A stretch of 64,000 bases of DNA. It comes from Hymenobacter nivis. GTDB lineage: Bacteria; Bacteroidota; Bacteroidia; Cytophagales; Hymenobacteraceae. How positions within the stretch are numbered: position 1 is the stretch's first letter; each line of letters begins with the position of its first letter. The position numbers were made by a program, and so were the translations under genes. Below the pieces are notes generated by a model that saw only the letters and a list, made by a program, of their open reading frames with translations, was not told the DNA's origin and did not search any database. Below are positions 52,413 to 62,048 of this stretch, one piece after another. The stretch covers positions 1,240,001-1,304,000 of the forward strand of contig NZ_CP029145.1 in assembly GCF_003149515.1 (NCBI RefSeq). Direction: 5' to 3'.

Positions 52413-53297
52413 ATGCGTTTTCCAGCCCAATTCTGCTCGATTGGTCTTCTTTGCGGGGCTGCCCTGAGCGGGGCCGCCCAGTCGGGCCCCGGTGTGCGCG
52501 TGGTGGACGCCCGCACGCACCGGCCCCTGCCCTACGCTTCGGTGGGGGTGCCCGGCAGGCCCCTGGGCACGGTTGCCGATGCGCAGGGCAGCTTCCAGCC
52601 AACTCAAATGGGCGCGGCCCCCACCGATACGCTGGTGGTGTCGTGCGTGGGCTACCAGTCGCGCCGCCTGCCGCTGGCCGCGCTGCGCCAGCTGCCCGAG
52701 GTGCTGCTGCTACCCCAGGTGCCGGCGTTGGGCGAGGTGGTCGTGAAAGCCGCCACCTGGAAGCGCCGCCGCGTGGGCCGCGAAGCCACTGGCGGCGGCG
52801 TTGTCTGCAATTTTCACACGCGAGCCGACACCCTCCCCTCGGCCAAGCTTGGCCGCGAAGGCGGGGCTATTCTGCGCGTGCGCCCCCACAGCTTCATCGA
52901 AGACGTGCACGTGTACATCAGCCAGTCGCGGTTCCAGGGCGTGCGGTTTCGGCTCAATGTGCGGGCCGTGGATGCCAATAACCACCCGGCCGCCAGCCTA
53001 CTCACGCAGGACGTGCAATTCGCCTTGCCCGACTCTGCGCGGGGCTGGCAACACATCGACCTGCGCCCCTATAACGTGAACGTAGGTGCCGAAGCGCGGG
53101 TGGCCGTAACGCTGGAATGGCTGGCCGGCCAGCCCACGCCGGGCAAGCCTACTACCTGGCGCGACTGGCCCAGCGTCCTGGTTCCGGCCGCCTTCTCGGC
53201 CACCCACCGCCTGGTGTTTCGCCACAAATCAGAAGACGCCTGGCAGGTGCAGCCGGTAAATTTGAGTTTGTACATAACCACCGCCAGCCCCGACTGA
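52413..53297 (+). CDS. Secreted protein with carboxypeptidase-like regulatory domain
   Basis: 294 aa from ATG 52413 (MRFPAQFCSIGLLCGAALSG, signal peptide). Residues about 27-105 form a CarboxypepD-reg beta-sandwich (VRVVDARTHRPLPYASVGVP, TLVVSCVGYQS), the same domain found at the start of SusC proteins; the rest is beta-rich without known motifs (FIEDVHVYISQSRFQGVRFR, HIDLRPYNVNVGAEARVAV). Common in Bacteroidota as surface or periplasmic proteins of unknown role. Confidence 0.8.
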   Translation: MRFPAQFCSIGLLCGAALSGAAQSGPGVRVVDARTHRPLPYASVGVPGRPLGTVADAQGSFQPTQMGAAPTDTLVVSCVGYQSRRLPLAALRQLPEVLLLPQVPALGEVVVKAATWKRRRVGREATGGGVVCNFHTRADTLPSAKLGREGGAILRVRPHSFIEDVHVYISQSRFQGVRFRLNVRAVDANNHPAASLLTQDVQFALPDSARGWQHIDLRPYNVNVGAEARVAVTLEWLAGQPTPGKPTTWRDWPSVLVPAAFSATHRLVFRHKSEDAWQVQPVNLSLYITTASPD

Positions 53298-53333
53298 AAC
53301 CAGGGCCCCGGCCATCCCGCCGGGCTACCCTCG

Positions 53334-53341
53334 TACCTTTG
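53334..53341 (+). promoter_or_regulatory. -7 box TACCTTTG upstream of the interrupted small gene
   Basis: Exact TAnnTTTG about 115 bases before ATG 53456. Confidence 0.5.
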
Positions 53342-53455
53342 CTGTGCCCAACTACACCGCCCGCAGCGCAGGAAAACCAGCCGGGCGTGGGGCCCTGCTG
53401 ACGGGGCAGCGGGGGTATTTGCGGCAGCTGCGGTAGGCCCTTTTGCACTACAACC

Positions 53456-53923
53456 ATGTCGTACACGTACTTCAACCGAAAGCACGGTTTAGAAAGCTTT
53501 CGCAAAGACGATTTTGTTGACCAAGTGGTAAGCAAACGCGCATTAGTTGGCTTTTTGAACAACGCGAAATGGGTGAAACTACTTTACGCATTGGTGGCAA
53601 ATCATACCCTCATCAAAGAATGTCAAGTCAAGCTGATCTGGGAGAAAGAACCTACCGACCGCTTGCTCTGCACAGACGAGCACACTGAGTACCAATTCGA
53701 TTATTATGACCGGGCAATTGAAGCCATGATTACCGGTAAGCCACGCGGCTGGTATGCCTACCGGGAAATTGAATAGCTGGGATTTCCACGCTACCTCACG
53801 GAGCAATCCGAAGAACAAGACTTTGACGCCATTCAGTCAGCCCCTGCCCCAGTTGGCCAGCTTCCGCTCATCCTAACCAATAATTCGTTACGACTTGAAG
53901 CTTATCGTGTCGTCGCTGCGTGA
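53456..53923 (+). pseudogene. Small uncharacterised protein (DUF6678-like) with an in-frame TAG
   Basis: ATG 53456 gives 106 aa (MSYTYFNRKHGLESF ... WYAYREIE) to TAG 53774-53776. The same frame then stays open for 48 more codons, LGFPRYLTEQSEEQDFDAIQ to VVAA, ending TGA 53921-53923, with protein-like composition. A Trp codon (TGG) is the likely original, since REIEWL fits. From memory it resembles DUF6678 proteins (LNNAKWVKLLYAL), a family I cannot assign a function. Base use is less GC-rich than the flanks. Either a nonsense mutation or a shorter product that still works. Confidence 0.65.
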
Positions 53924-53976
53924 GCCTTTTGCACTACCGCTTTTGCCTACACTCAACGCCTCGGCCGACCCCGCCG

Positions 53977-53984
53977 TACCTTTG
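53977..53984 (+). promoter_or_regulatory. -7 box TACCTTTG for icmF
   Basis: Exact TAnnTTTG 75 bases before ATG 54060. Confidence 0.6.
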
Positions 53985-54059
53985 TCACCTAAAAAACACG
54001 CTGTTTTTGGGGCCCCGGCCAGCTAAGAACGGCGTCATTTCCCGTCTATCCCCTCCTTT

Positions 54060-57000
54060 ATGCACCCCGCTCCCACCGCGCCCTACAAGCCCAAAAACCA
54101 CGTTCGCATCGTCACTGCCGCCGCTTTGTTCGACGGGCACGACGCAGCTATTAATATCATGCGCCGCATCATTCAGAGTAGCGGCGCGGAAGTTATTCAC
54201 CTTGGGCACAACCGCTCAGCCCAGGAAGTCGTGGATTGCGCCATTCAGGAAGATGCGCAGGCCATTGCCATTACCAGCTACCAGGGCGGGCACAACGAGT
54301 ATTTCAAGTACATATTTGACCTACTGAAAGAGCGCGGCGCGGGCCACATCAAAATCTTCGGCGGCGGCGGCGGCGTAATTCTGCCCACTGAGATTGCCGA
54401 TTTGCAGGACTATGGAATTACCCGCATCTACTCGCCGGATGATGGCCGCGCAATGGGCCTGCAGGGCATGATTAACAACCTGCTGGAGCAGGCCGATTTC
54501 CCAACGGGTAAAAACTTGAACGGTGAGGCCGGCCACGTGAAGGAGAAGGACGCCCGCAGCATTGGCCGCTTGATATCGGCGGCGGAGAACTTCCCCGAGG
54601 AGTTTGAGCGAGTTAAAGGCGGCTTGGTAACGGAGTTTCAGAAGGGCGAAAACAATCAGAACCAGGCACTAAGCGTTAAGCACCAAGCACCAATCCTGGG
54701 TATTACCGGCACCGGCGGCGCGGGCAAGTCGTCGCTGGTGGATGAGCTGGTGCGGCGGTTTCTGATGGACTTCCCGGACAAAACCATTGCCATTATTTCC
54801 GTAGACCCCAGCAAGCGCAAGACGGGCGGGGCCCTGCTCGGCGACCGGATTCGGATGAACGCCATCAACTCGCCGCGGGTGTATATGCGCAGCCTGGCCA
54901 CACGCCAGAGCAACTTGGCCCTGAGCCGCTACGTGCAGGACGCCGTGGACGTGGTAAAGGCCGCCAACTACGACCTTATCATTTTGGAAACCAGCGGTAT
55001 CGGACAGTCCGACACGGAAATCATCGAGCACTCCGACGCCAGCCTCTACGTGATGACGCCCGAGTACGGCGCGGCCACGCAGCTGGAGAAAATCGACATG
55101 CTCGATTTCGCCGACGTAATTGCGCTCAACAAGTTCGACAAACGCGGGGCCCTCGATGCGCTGCGCGACGTGCGCAAGCAGTACCAGCGCAACCACAACC
55201 GCTGGGACTCGCCCACCGATACGATGCCCGTGTTTGGCACCATTGCCTCGCAGTTCAACGACCCCGGCATGAACCGCCTGTATCGGGCCGTGCTGAAGAT
55301 GCTGGAAACCAAGACCGGCGCCACTTTCAACTCGCACCTGGAAACCAGCACGTCGGACTCGGAGAAGATTTACATCATCCCACCGAATCGCACGCGCTAC
55401 CTCTCCGAAATTGCCGAAACCAACCGCGCCTACGACCAGCGGGTGCGCGAGCAGGCCAATATTGCCGAAGTAGCCGGCGCATTTGCCAAGCTCGAAGAGC
55501 ACTACCGCGCCGATAAAAAGAGCCCGGAAGGCACCGTAGAGGAATTTGGCAAGAACAAGCAAACCCAGCTCCGCCGGCTCGACGCCGACAGCCAGGCCAT
55601 TCTGGAAAACTGGGAAAATACGCTCCAAAACTACCGCAACCCAGAGTACGTGTACTCGGTACGCGGCAAGGAAATTCGGGTGAAGACGCACACCAAGTCG
55701 CTGTCGGGCAACCAGATACCCAAGATTGCCGTGCCGCGCTACACCGGCTGGGGCGACCGCCTGCGCTGGGCGATGCAGGAGAATTTCCCCGGCGAATTTC
55801 CGTACACGGCGGGTGTGTTCCCCTTCAAGCGCGAAGGCGAGGACCCCACTCGCATGTTTGCCGGCGAGGGCGGACCAGAGCGGACGAACAGACGTTTTCA
55901 CTACGTGAGCATGGGCCTGCCGGCCAAGCGCCTGAGCACGGCCTTCGATTCGGTGACGCTGTATGGCGAGGACCCGGACGTACGGCCTGATATCTATGGC
56001 AAGATTGGCAACGCGGGCGTGAGCATCGCCTGCCTCGACGATGCCAAGAAGCTGTACTCGGGCTTCAACCTGGCCAACCCCAGCACCTCGGTGTCGATGA
56101 CTATTAACGGCCCGGCGGCCACGCTGGCGGCGTTTTTCATGAACGCGGCCATCGATCAGCAGTGCGAGTTCTACATTCAGGAAAACGGCCTGGAAGCGGA
56201 AACGGACGCTAAAATCGACGGCATCTACGCGGCGCTGGGCCAGCCCCGTCCCCGCTACCAGGGCGAATTGCCGACCGGCAACGACGGCCTGGGCCTGCGC
56301 CTGCTGGGCGTGACCGGCGACCAGGTGCTACCCGCCGACGTGTACGCCACCATTAAAGCCCGCACGCTTACGCAGGTGCGCGGCACCGTGCAGGCCGACA
56401 TTCTCAAGGAGGACCAGGCCCAGAATACCTGCATTTTCAGCACCGAGTTTGCCCTGCGCCTGATGGGCGATGTGCAGCAGTACTTCATCACAGAGAAGAT
56501 ACGCAACTTCTACTCCGTCTCGATTTCGGGCTATCACATTGCCGAGGCCGGGGCCAACCCCATCACCCAGCTGGCCCTCACGCTCAGCAACGGCTTCACG
56601 TTTGTGGAATACTATGTGAGCCGCGGCATGAGTGTCAACGACTTCGCGCCCAACCTAAGCTTCTTCTTCTCCAACGGCATCGACCCCGAGTACGCCGTGA
56701 TTGGGCGGGTGGCGCGCCGCATCTGGGCCAAGGCCATGAAGCTGAAGTACGGCGCCGATGCCCGCAGCCAGATGCTGAAGTACCATATCCAGACCTCGGG
56801 CCGCAGCCTGCACGCCCAGGAAATCGACTTCAACGATATCCGCACTACGTTGCAGGCTCTCTACGCCATCTACGATAACTGCAACAGCTTGCATACCAAC
56901 GCCTACGATGAAGCCATCACCACGCCCACCGAGGAAAGCGTGCGCCGGGCCATGGCCATTCAGCTCATTATCAACCGCGAGCTGGGCTTGGCCAAAAACG

Positions 57001-57479
57001 AAAACCCGCTGCAAGGCTCCTTCATCATCGAGGAGCTGACCGACCTGGTGGAAGAGGCCGTGCTGCTCGAATTCGACCGCATCACGGAGCGCGGCGGCGT
57101 GCTCGGAGCCATGGAAACCATGTACCAACGCGGCAAAATCCAGGAGGAAAGCATGCACTACGAGATGCTGAAGCACACCGGCGAGTACCCCATCATCGGC
57201 GTGAATACCTTCCTCTCGTCCACGGGCTCGCCCACGGTGGTGCCGGCCGAAGTCATCCGCGCCACGGAGGAGGAAAAGCAGTACCAAATCGACATGCTCA
57301 CCCTGCTGCACCAGCGCAACGCCGCCGAAACCCCAGCGCGCCTCAAGCAGCTCCAGCAAATCGCCGTAGCCAACGGCAACCTGTTCGACGAGCTGATGGA
57401 AACCGTGAAATTCTGCTCGCTGGGACAGATTACGAACGCGCTGTTTGAAGTCGGCGGGCAGTACCGGCGGAATATGTAG
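54060..57479 (+). CDS. icmF: IcmF-type fused acyl-CoA mutase (isobutyryl-CoA mutase with MeaI-like GTPase)
   Basis: 1139 aa in one chain. Order: adenosylcobalamin-binding domain (about 15-145, [15 protein letters not shown] with the cobalt-binding His, [19 protein letters not shown]), MeaI/MeaB-type GTPase chaperone (about 215-420, Walker [38 protein letters not shown]), and mutase barrel (about 560-1139, [18 protein letters not shown]). Fused enzymes of this plan interconvert isobutyryl-CoA and butyryl-CoA (some act on related acyl-CoAs) and self-repair their cofactor with GTP. Could tune branched versus straight primers for fatty acid synthesis. Monocistronic, own promoter and terminator. 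Confidence 0.93.
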   Translation: MHPAPTAPYKPKNHVRIVTAAALFDGHDAAINIMRRIIQSSGAEVIHLGHNRSAQEVVDCAIQEDAQAIAITSYQGGHNEYFKYIFDLLKERGAGHIKIFGGGGGVILPTEIADLQDYGITRIYSPDDGRAMGLQGMINNLLEQADFPTGKNLNGEAGHVKEKDARSIGRLISAAENFPEEFERVKGGLVTEFQKGENNQNQALSVKHQAPILGITGTGGAGKSSLVDELVRRFLMDFPDKTIAIISVDPSKRKTGGALLGDRIRMNAINSPRVYMRSLATRQSNLALSRYVQDAVDVVKAANYDLIILETSGIGQSDTEIIEHSDASLYVMTPEYGAATQLEKIDMLDFADVIALNKFDKRGALDALRDVRKQYQRNHNRWDSPTDTMPVFGTIASQFNDPGMNRLYRAVLKMLETKTGATFNSHLETSTSDSEKIYIIPPNRTRYLSEIAETNRAYDQRVREQANIAEVAGAFAKLEEHYRADKKSPEGTVEEFGKNKQTQLRRLDADSQAILENWENTLQNYRNPEYVYSVRGKEIRVKTHTKSLSGNQIPKIAVPRYTGWGDRLRWAMQENFPGEFPYTAGVFPFKREGEDPTRMFAGEGGPERTNRRFHYVSMGLPAKRLSTAFDSVTLYGEDPDVRPDIYGKIGNAGVSIACLDDAKKLYSGFNLANPSTSVSMTINGPAATLAAFFMNAAIDQQCEFYIQENGLEAETDAKIDGIYAALGQPRPRYQGELPTGNDGLGLRLLGVTGDQVLPADVYATIKARTLTQVRGTVQADILKEDQAQNTCIFSTEFALRLMGDVQQYFITEKIRNFYSVSISGYHIAEAGANPITQLALTLSNGFTFVEYYVSRGMSVNDFAPNLSFFFSNGIDPEYAVIGRVARRIWAKAMKLKYGADARSQMLKYHIQTSGRSLHAQEIDFNDIRTTLQALYAIYDNCNSLHTNAYDEAITTPTEESVRRAMAIQLIINRELGLAKNENPLQGSFIIEELTDLVEEAVLLEFDRITERGGVLGAMETMYQRGKIQEESMHYEMLKHTGEYPIIGVNTFLSSTGSPTVVPAEVIRATEEEKQYQIDMLTLLHQRNAAETPARLKQLQQIAVANGNLFDELMETVKFCSLGQITNALFEVGGQYRRNM

Positions 57480-57501
57480 GTGTTGTATTGAATTCGTGTA
57501 T

Positions 57502-57534
57502 GGGGAGGGTCTGTAATAGGCCCTCCCCTTTTTT
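57502..57534 (+). terminator. Terminator after icmF
   Basis: GGGGAGGG, loop of about ten, CCCTCCCC then TTTTTT. Confidence 0.88.
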
Positions 57535-57556
57535 ATTTCGCCTCGCTGAGTTACAA

Positions 57557-58588
57557 ATGAAATCTTTTCATAAATCCATATTCTTTACAAAGGCCCCTTT
57601 AGGAGGTTGCTATAAGTACAAGGATATATTTCAAATATATCCAGCCGATTTAGAAGGAATGCCGAAGTCAAGATTACAACGGCATTTTCCGAATGTAATC
57701 GAATACTGGACTGTTCCGGAAGAAAAACTTAGCTTTTCTTTCTCGGACGATGATGACGATGATGAATATTTGGCTGACTTACGCTCACTAACGGCTACAA
57801 CGATAACGAAACAGGAAAGAATATTAAACTTACTTAGCACATTTACAAACAATCTGTTCTTTCGCCAATCTAGTCCCGAAGGAATGTGGGGAATGCCAAT
57901 TCTTAGCGATGACCCAGGCGTTGATGCTAACTCCTGGGAATCGAAGTGGTGTTGGGAAATGTATTTTTTTCCAGGGATGCCCGACCAATTGAAAATAGAG
58001 GGATTCACAAATCAAATAATCAAACCAATAAGTATGATTCACTATCCGGAATATTATTATGAATATCCTCATCTTGATTCAGACCGCACTAAAGAAGTTA
58101 CTTTACCATCAATTATTAGTGAATTATTTGACACATACTTTTCTCTAGAACCCGCTTTGCAGAAATCTATTGACTCTGCCATTTCTTACACTGTTTCAGC
58201 TGTTGAGTTAAGTGACCGAAGGAAAACTCTTTCACTTTTATCATCATTCACATCACTTGAAACAATGATAAACATTGAATATGACGGTGTTAAAATTGAA
58301 AAGTGTGAAGCTTGTGGACAACCTAAATTTAGTGTTTCCAGAAAATTTAGAGAGTATTTACTTAAGTACATCGGAAGCTCTGACACGAACAAAAAGAAGT
58401 TTAATAGCTTTTATAGCCTACGTTCTAAGCTTGTACATACTGGAAGGCAATTACAGACAGAAACTTTATTTGCGGAAGTTGAAAAAGAAACTAAGTATTC
58501 AGAACTAGTAACAAGAATTGAAATCCTGCAACTAGGAAAACTAGGAATTGTGAACTGGCTTTATCATCGCTATTTAAGCGCCAGTTAG
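57557..58588 (+). CDS. AT-rich unknown gene with HEPN-like C-terminal region
   Basis: 343 aa from ATG 57557 (MKSFHKSIFFTKAPLGG); the earlier start at 57488 lies within the icmF terminator. Strongly AT-rich compared with everything around it, so probably acquired. Visible: an acidic run (SFSDDDDDDEYLADL, about 67-81), a Cys pair in KCEACGQPKFS, and near the end RSKLVHTGRQ, an R-x4-H motif preceded by a helical LLSSFTSLETMINIEYD; this resembles ApeA-like HEPN domains, which are often RNases in defence systems. The N-terminal part is unrecognised. No partner gene is adjacent. Confidence 0.6.
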   Translation: MKSFHKSIFFTKAPLGGCYKYKDIFQIYPADLEGMPKSRLQRHFPNVIEYWTVPEEKLSFSFSDDDDDDEYLADLRSLTATTITKQERILNLLSTFTNNLFFRQSSPEGMWGMPILSDDPGVDANSWESKWCWEMYFFPGMPDQLKIEGFTNQIIKPISMIHYPEYYYEYPHLDSDRTKEVTLPSIISELFDTYFSLEPALQKSIDSAISYTVSAVELSDRRKTLSLLSSFTSLETMINIEYDGVKIEKCEACGQPKFSVSRKFREYLLKYIGSSDTNKKKFNSFYSLRSKLVHTGRQLQTETLFAEVEKETKYSELVTRIEILQLGKLGIVNWLYHRYLSAS

Positions 58589-58936
58589 GACGAGAATAGC
58601 TAATCCAAACTCGTGAATAGTGTTTCTACGCCGCCCTATTTTACCGACCTTAGTAGGTAAGAGTTTCGTTTGCAACCGCCTACGCAACCCAGCCGAGCCT
58701 CTCTACGCGACGCGGCAAGCTTCGGCAATAGCTTCTCTCGCCTCTTCAGCCACTGCAAGAGGCGGCGGGGGCGCTGGGGGGCGGGCGGGGCCCATGGCAT
58801 CACCTACTTGCATTCCGATTAGTATCTGATGATTCAAGCCTAGAAGGTTTGTAGCGTCATCCGCGATAGTGAGCCGATTTGTGTTGCGCTATATTAACGT
58901 CAGTTTGGGGCACTAATAAGCAGAGCCTAAAAAGCA
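58589..58936. other. Non-coding stretch after the HEPN-like gene
   Basis: No credible gene on either strand. It includes a G-rich word at 58756-58787 (CAAGAGGCGGCGGGGGC then CTGGGGGGCGG) that recurs at 60840-60869. Confidence 0.5.
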
Positions 58937-58966
58937 AAAGAGCCGGAATAACTATTCCGGCTCTTT
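58937..58966. terminator. Bidirectional terminator
   Basis: AAAAGAGCCGGAATA, short loop, TATTCCGGCTCTTT with A-run before and T-run after; no gene ends immediately beside it. Confidence 0.8.
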
Positions 58967-58994
58967 ATTTAAAAATTAAAACGTATTCACTAGG

Positions 58995-59153
58995 TAGTTT
59001 AGTGGAATTAATTATGCGTAAAGGCGGTCATGCTGAGCTTGTCGAAGCATCCCTATCACTTTGTTAAACGATTGGTTTAATGAGCGGCAGAGATGCTTCG
59101 ACAAGCTCAGCATGACGTGCTAAAAAGTTAAATCAATTCCACCGGACTACTTA
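58995..59153. repeat. Double palindrome downstream of the DUF4136 gene
   Basis: Inner arms GTCATGCTGAGCTTGTCGAA (59027) and the complement TTCGACAAGCTCAGCATGAC (to 59116) enclose an AT-rich centre; outer arms GTAGTTTAGTGGAATT and AATTCCACCGGACTAC flank it. The best-preserved member of the GTCATGCTGAG family in the window. Confidence 0.85.
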
Positions 59154-59158
59154 CGTGG

Positions 59159-59773
59159 TTACAGTTTATCGCCGCGGTGATTATATTCTTTGAAAATCTG
59201 GCCGACGGCCACGTATACCTTGTCATGGTTTTTATCAAAAGCATCGCCGTTGGTGAGGCCCGAAGCATAGCCTTGCCACACTTCTACGCCTTTTTTCCGA
59301 TCGATCATCTGCACCAGGATGCTGCCTTTATCGAGTTTCACTTTCCGTTGGCTGTCATAGGCATAAGGCTCATTGGTAGCCCAGTAATCGGTGCCTAGAT
59401 TTTCATTGCTTGTAATCTCAACCGGCTGGTCGAAGGACCGGAAATTAACCACTAAGTCGCCACCGGTAGGCTGGTAAGTATAGCCCTTGGCGGCCATTTC
59501 GTGTTCTACGGCATCACGCACCATGCCCTTAAACACTAAATCGTTAAGAAAATAAACGCCGTTCTGCAGATTAGTAACCTGCGAAGCCCAGGAGTACGTT
59601 TTGTACTTGCTGAAGTCTGGGCCGTTGGTGGTGCTGGCGTACATGCCTGCCCCCGCGCTCGAATTAGCACTCCCGCGCTGGTCGCTACCAACAACGACCC
59701 CTGAGCGTTGGGCGCAGCCCGCGGCAACCACGGCAAAGAAAGTGAGGAGCAAAGTCGGATGTAATGTTTTCAT
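59159..59773 (-). CDS. DUF4136 lipoprotein
   Basis: 204 aa. Lipoprotein signal MKTLHPTLLLTFFAVVAAGC. DUF4136 pattern: DFSKYKTYSWASQ, AVEHEMAAKGYTYQPTGGDLVVNF, and ILVQMIDRKKGVEVWQGYASG near the end. These are periplasm-facing lipoproteins of unknown function in Bacteroidota and Proteobacteria. It stands alone, with an AT-rich upstream region (59774-59925) and a palindrome after its stop. Confidence 0.88.
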   Translation of the reverse strand: MKTLHPTLLLTFFAVVAAGCAQRSGVVVGSDQRGSANSSAGAGMYASTTNGPDFSKYKTYSWASQVTNLQNGVYFLNDLVFKGMVRDAVEHEMAAKGYTYQPTGGDLVVNFRSFDQPVEITSNENLGTDYWATNEPYAYDSQRKVKLDKGSILVQMIDRKKGVEVWQGYASGLTNGDAFDKNHDKVYVAVGQIFKEYNHRGDKL

Positions 59774-60176
59774 GGCTGTTTAATGACTATTCAAGTGGGA
59801 GAAAAAATTTGGATTAAGCATTAGAAACTTGTACTTGGTTGATTACAGGCGTTTCTGTTTCACTGTACGCCGTTTTTTAAGTGATGGTTTATATTTTTTA
59901 AATGAAAGTTTATACGCTTTCAGCTGGTACGGACGTGTCGCACTAAATTCCTCCTGGCCAGCCCTAGCTGAGAATTAAACTTGCCATCCCAAACCAACAC
60001 CTGGGAATCACCATCACCCCGCATTTCACCCGGCCCCTGCCCGTCTCCCGCCTGGGCCATAGCACTAAGCGCCTCACCGGCCCCAACACCTCGGACGAGC
60101 CAGCCAACCGCCCGGAGGCGCCAGTAATTTTCCGGCAGCCGAGATAGCAAAAACCCGCTACAGAGGCTATCAGGCT
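59774..60176. other. Non-coding stretch between DUF4136 and the HigBA remnant
   Basis: 59774-59930 is AT-rich and probably holds the DUF4136 promoter. 59930-60150 is GC-rich; a 76-codon minus-strand frame there (start 60150) has coding-like composition but matches nothing I know and may be a gene fragment. Confidence 0.4.
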
Positions 60177-60184
60177 TACTTTTG
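60177..60184 (+). promoter_or_regulatory. -7 box TACTTTTG for the HigBA remnant
   Basis: Exact TAnnTTTG ending four bases before ATG 60189; predicts a leaderless message. Confidence 0.5.
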
Positions 60185-60188
60185 CTCG

Positions 60189-60797
60189 ATGGCCAAAAAG
60201 CGCGAGTTGTTTTTCTTCAAAAGCTACTTCCGGGACTTCTATGCCAGCTAGAGCGAGAAGGTCAGGAAGAAGATTCTGTGGACGCTCCGCATAGAAGAGG
60301 ACCCGGACCAGATTCCTGGACTATACTTCAAGCACCTGACCGGCACCGATGGCCTGTATGAAATCAGGATGCAAGTCGGCAGCGACATCTTCCGCATCTT
60401 CTGCTTCTTCGATGCCGGCAATTTGGTAGTAGCCGGCCACGGCTTCACCAATAAAACGCAGAAAACCCCGCCCGCCGAGTTAGACAAAGCCCATAAAGTC
60501 GAAACTGAATACTACGAAAACCTAACTAGCCTCGACCAGTTCATTGGGCAGCAGTACGGGGCCCTAGGCACGAAACCGCGTGAGGGGTTTGAGGCCGGCT
60601 ATGAAACCTTTAAGCTGGAGGTGATGCTCCAGCAAGCCCACCGGACCAAAGGGCTGATAAAGGCCCAGTTGGCCGAATTATCCGGCACTAATAAATCCTA
60701 CATCTCCAAGCTGGAGAACGATTTGAAAGATGTGCGGCTATCCACTTTGCAGCGCATTAGCGCGGGTGGGCTGGGCGGGCATCTGGATTTTCATTAA
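60189..60797 (+). pseudogene. HigB-HigA-type toxin-antitoxin locus, toxin stopped by TAG and fused in frame to the antitoxin
   Basis: ATG 60189 gives MAKKRELFFFKSYFRDFYAS, then TAG 60249-60251. The same frame continues KVRKKILWTLRIEEDPDQI, GLYEIRMQVGSDIFRIFCFF and NKTQKTPPAELDKAHKVETE, a complete RelE/HigB (Gp49-like) toxin body. Without a stop it runs straight into LDQFIGQQYGALGTKPREGF and the antitoxin helix-turn-helix LIKAQLAELSGTNKSYISKL, ending GGHLDFH. Normally toxin and antitoxin are separate genes. So the toxin stop and antitoxin start are lost and the toxin start region has a nonsense codon. A product from ATG 60369 (toxin C-terminus plus antitoxin) is possible. Confidence 0.8.
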
Positions 60798-60839
60798 ATA
60801 CTGATTTCCAGTTCTGTAACTTCCGCCTTTCCCGCCGTG

Positions 60840-60869
60840 CCAAGAGGCGGCGGGGGCCCTGGGGGGCGG
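60840..60869. repeat. Second copy of the G-rich word
   Basis: CCAAGAGGCGGCGGGGGC followed by CCTGGGGGGCGG, nearly the same as 58756-58787. Confidence 0.6.
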
Positions 60870-61098
60870 CAGTTTGAGTGGCCAAGAGTAGCATCTTGCA
60901 ACCGTGTTCGCATCATATAAAATCGAATCACAATTGGCCTGGTTTCGTTACTTGAAGTAGCTTGCCGCCCCAACCAATCTGCTTATTTCCATGAGCCTGA
61001 CCGACCTTAAAAAAGAACTCCAGAAGCTGGAAAAGCCGCAGCTTATCGCACTGCTCGGCGAGTTGTACAAAAAACAAAAAGCCGTTAAAGAATAAAGC

Positions 61099-61539
61099 TT
61101 ATTCGGCGTAGTTAGCGAGTTTCGCGTGGACAGGTGCGCGATAGGCGCGGTGCGGGCTGCGCACGCGCAGGTTGTGCAGCCCACAGGCCACGACCATGAC
61201 CGTATCGCGCACCCATTCGCCGCGCAAGCGGATAGTGCCCTGCACCATGTGCAGGCGCTTGATACCGCTGTGCGCGTGTTCGATAACGACGCGCAACGGA
61301 CTCAGCAACTGGTTATACAGCTTTTGGGCAAACGTCAACTCCCGCTTCGGCGGCTTCTTGTGGGGCATCTCCACCACGACCCCGGTCGGGGCGTGGCCCA
61401 GCAAGCCCAAATCCTGCCGTAACACGCAGCCCGCCGGTAGGTGCAGCGCGTACTCGTCGGCCAGTTTTTTGTCGTGCGCTCGCCCGCTTTCCGTAGCCGA
61501 GAGAAAATGCACGTACTGCGTGGAATCGCATAAGGTCAT
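61099..61539 (-). CDS. IS5-type transposase, downstream frame (orfB), copy 2
   Basis: Catalytic second half of the DDE transposase (DKKLADEY, VIEHAHSGIKRLHM), amino-acid identical to copy 1 as far as I can see. First internal ATG is at 61539; production as a frameshift fusion with orfA is more likely. Confidence 0.85.
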   Translation of the reverse strand: MTLCDSTQYVHFLSATESGRAHDKKLADEYALHLPAGCVLRQDLGLLGHAPTGVVVEMPHKKPPKRELTFAQKLYNQLLSPLRVVIEHAHSGIKRLHMVQGTIRLRGEWVRDTVMVVACGLHNLRVRSPHRAYRAPVHAKLANYAE

Positions 61540-61544
61540 GTTTT

Positions 61545-62048
61545 TTACGCGGTGCGCTTTTTTTTGGCGCTGTACTCCTCGGCCTGGGCCTCCCGGTCCG
61601 TGTTACGTGGTACGCCCCGCTCGACCCCGTCGTAGGCAAAGACCGGCTCCGGGTGGTTAGCCAGGCGCTGAGCCAACTCGCCGCCGTCGCGCACGGGCAG
61701 CAGCCCGCGCCGGGCCAGCACCTGGTTGAGCACGCCCAGCAGGGCGGTAGCCAAGTGGCTGACGCGCGCTTGCGAAATGCCAAAGCTGGCGGCCTGGTGC
61801 TCTTGCAAGGCGTTGCTTTTGAGGTAGGTGAGCAGAAAAAAGAGCTTTATATCGCTGCCCGCCAGCACGGCGTTGGCCCGCTCGCGGTGGGCGGGGAACG
61901 CCCGTTGGGTTCCTTCCAGGGTGTGGTAGCGGTGGTGGCGCTCCCAGGCCGGGGCAAAGTCGGTCAGCAAGTCGTCAAACTCCGCCGCTCGCAAGCTGGT
62001 TAGGGCCAGAAACTGGCGGGGCCGCTCGCGCAAACTCAGGTAATCCAT
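61545..62048 (-). CDS. IS5-type transposase, upstream frame (orfA), copy 2
   Basis: ATG 62048, three bases after a TAAATTTG box (62052-62059 on the minus strand). Same protein as copy 1 except Gln for Lys in EGTQRAFPAH. Ends after the same eight-A slippery run; its stop is TAA. Confidence 0.87.
   Translation of the reverse strand: MDYLSLRERPRQFLALTSLRAAEFDDLLTDFAPAWERHHRYHTLEGTQRAFPAHRERANAVLAGSDIKLFFLLTYLKSNALQEHQAASFGISQARVSHLATALLGVLNQVLARRGLLPVRDGGELAQRLANHPEPVFAYDGVERGVPRNTDREAQAEEYSAKKKRTA

Noticed and set aside
54669..55901. 410-codon minus-strand frame inside icmF
   Set aside because: Antisense shadow; the sense frame contains unmistakable mutase and GTPase motifs.
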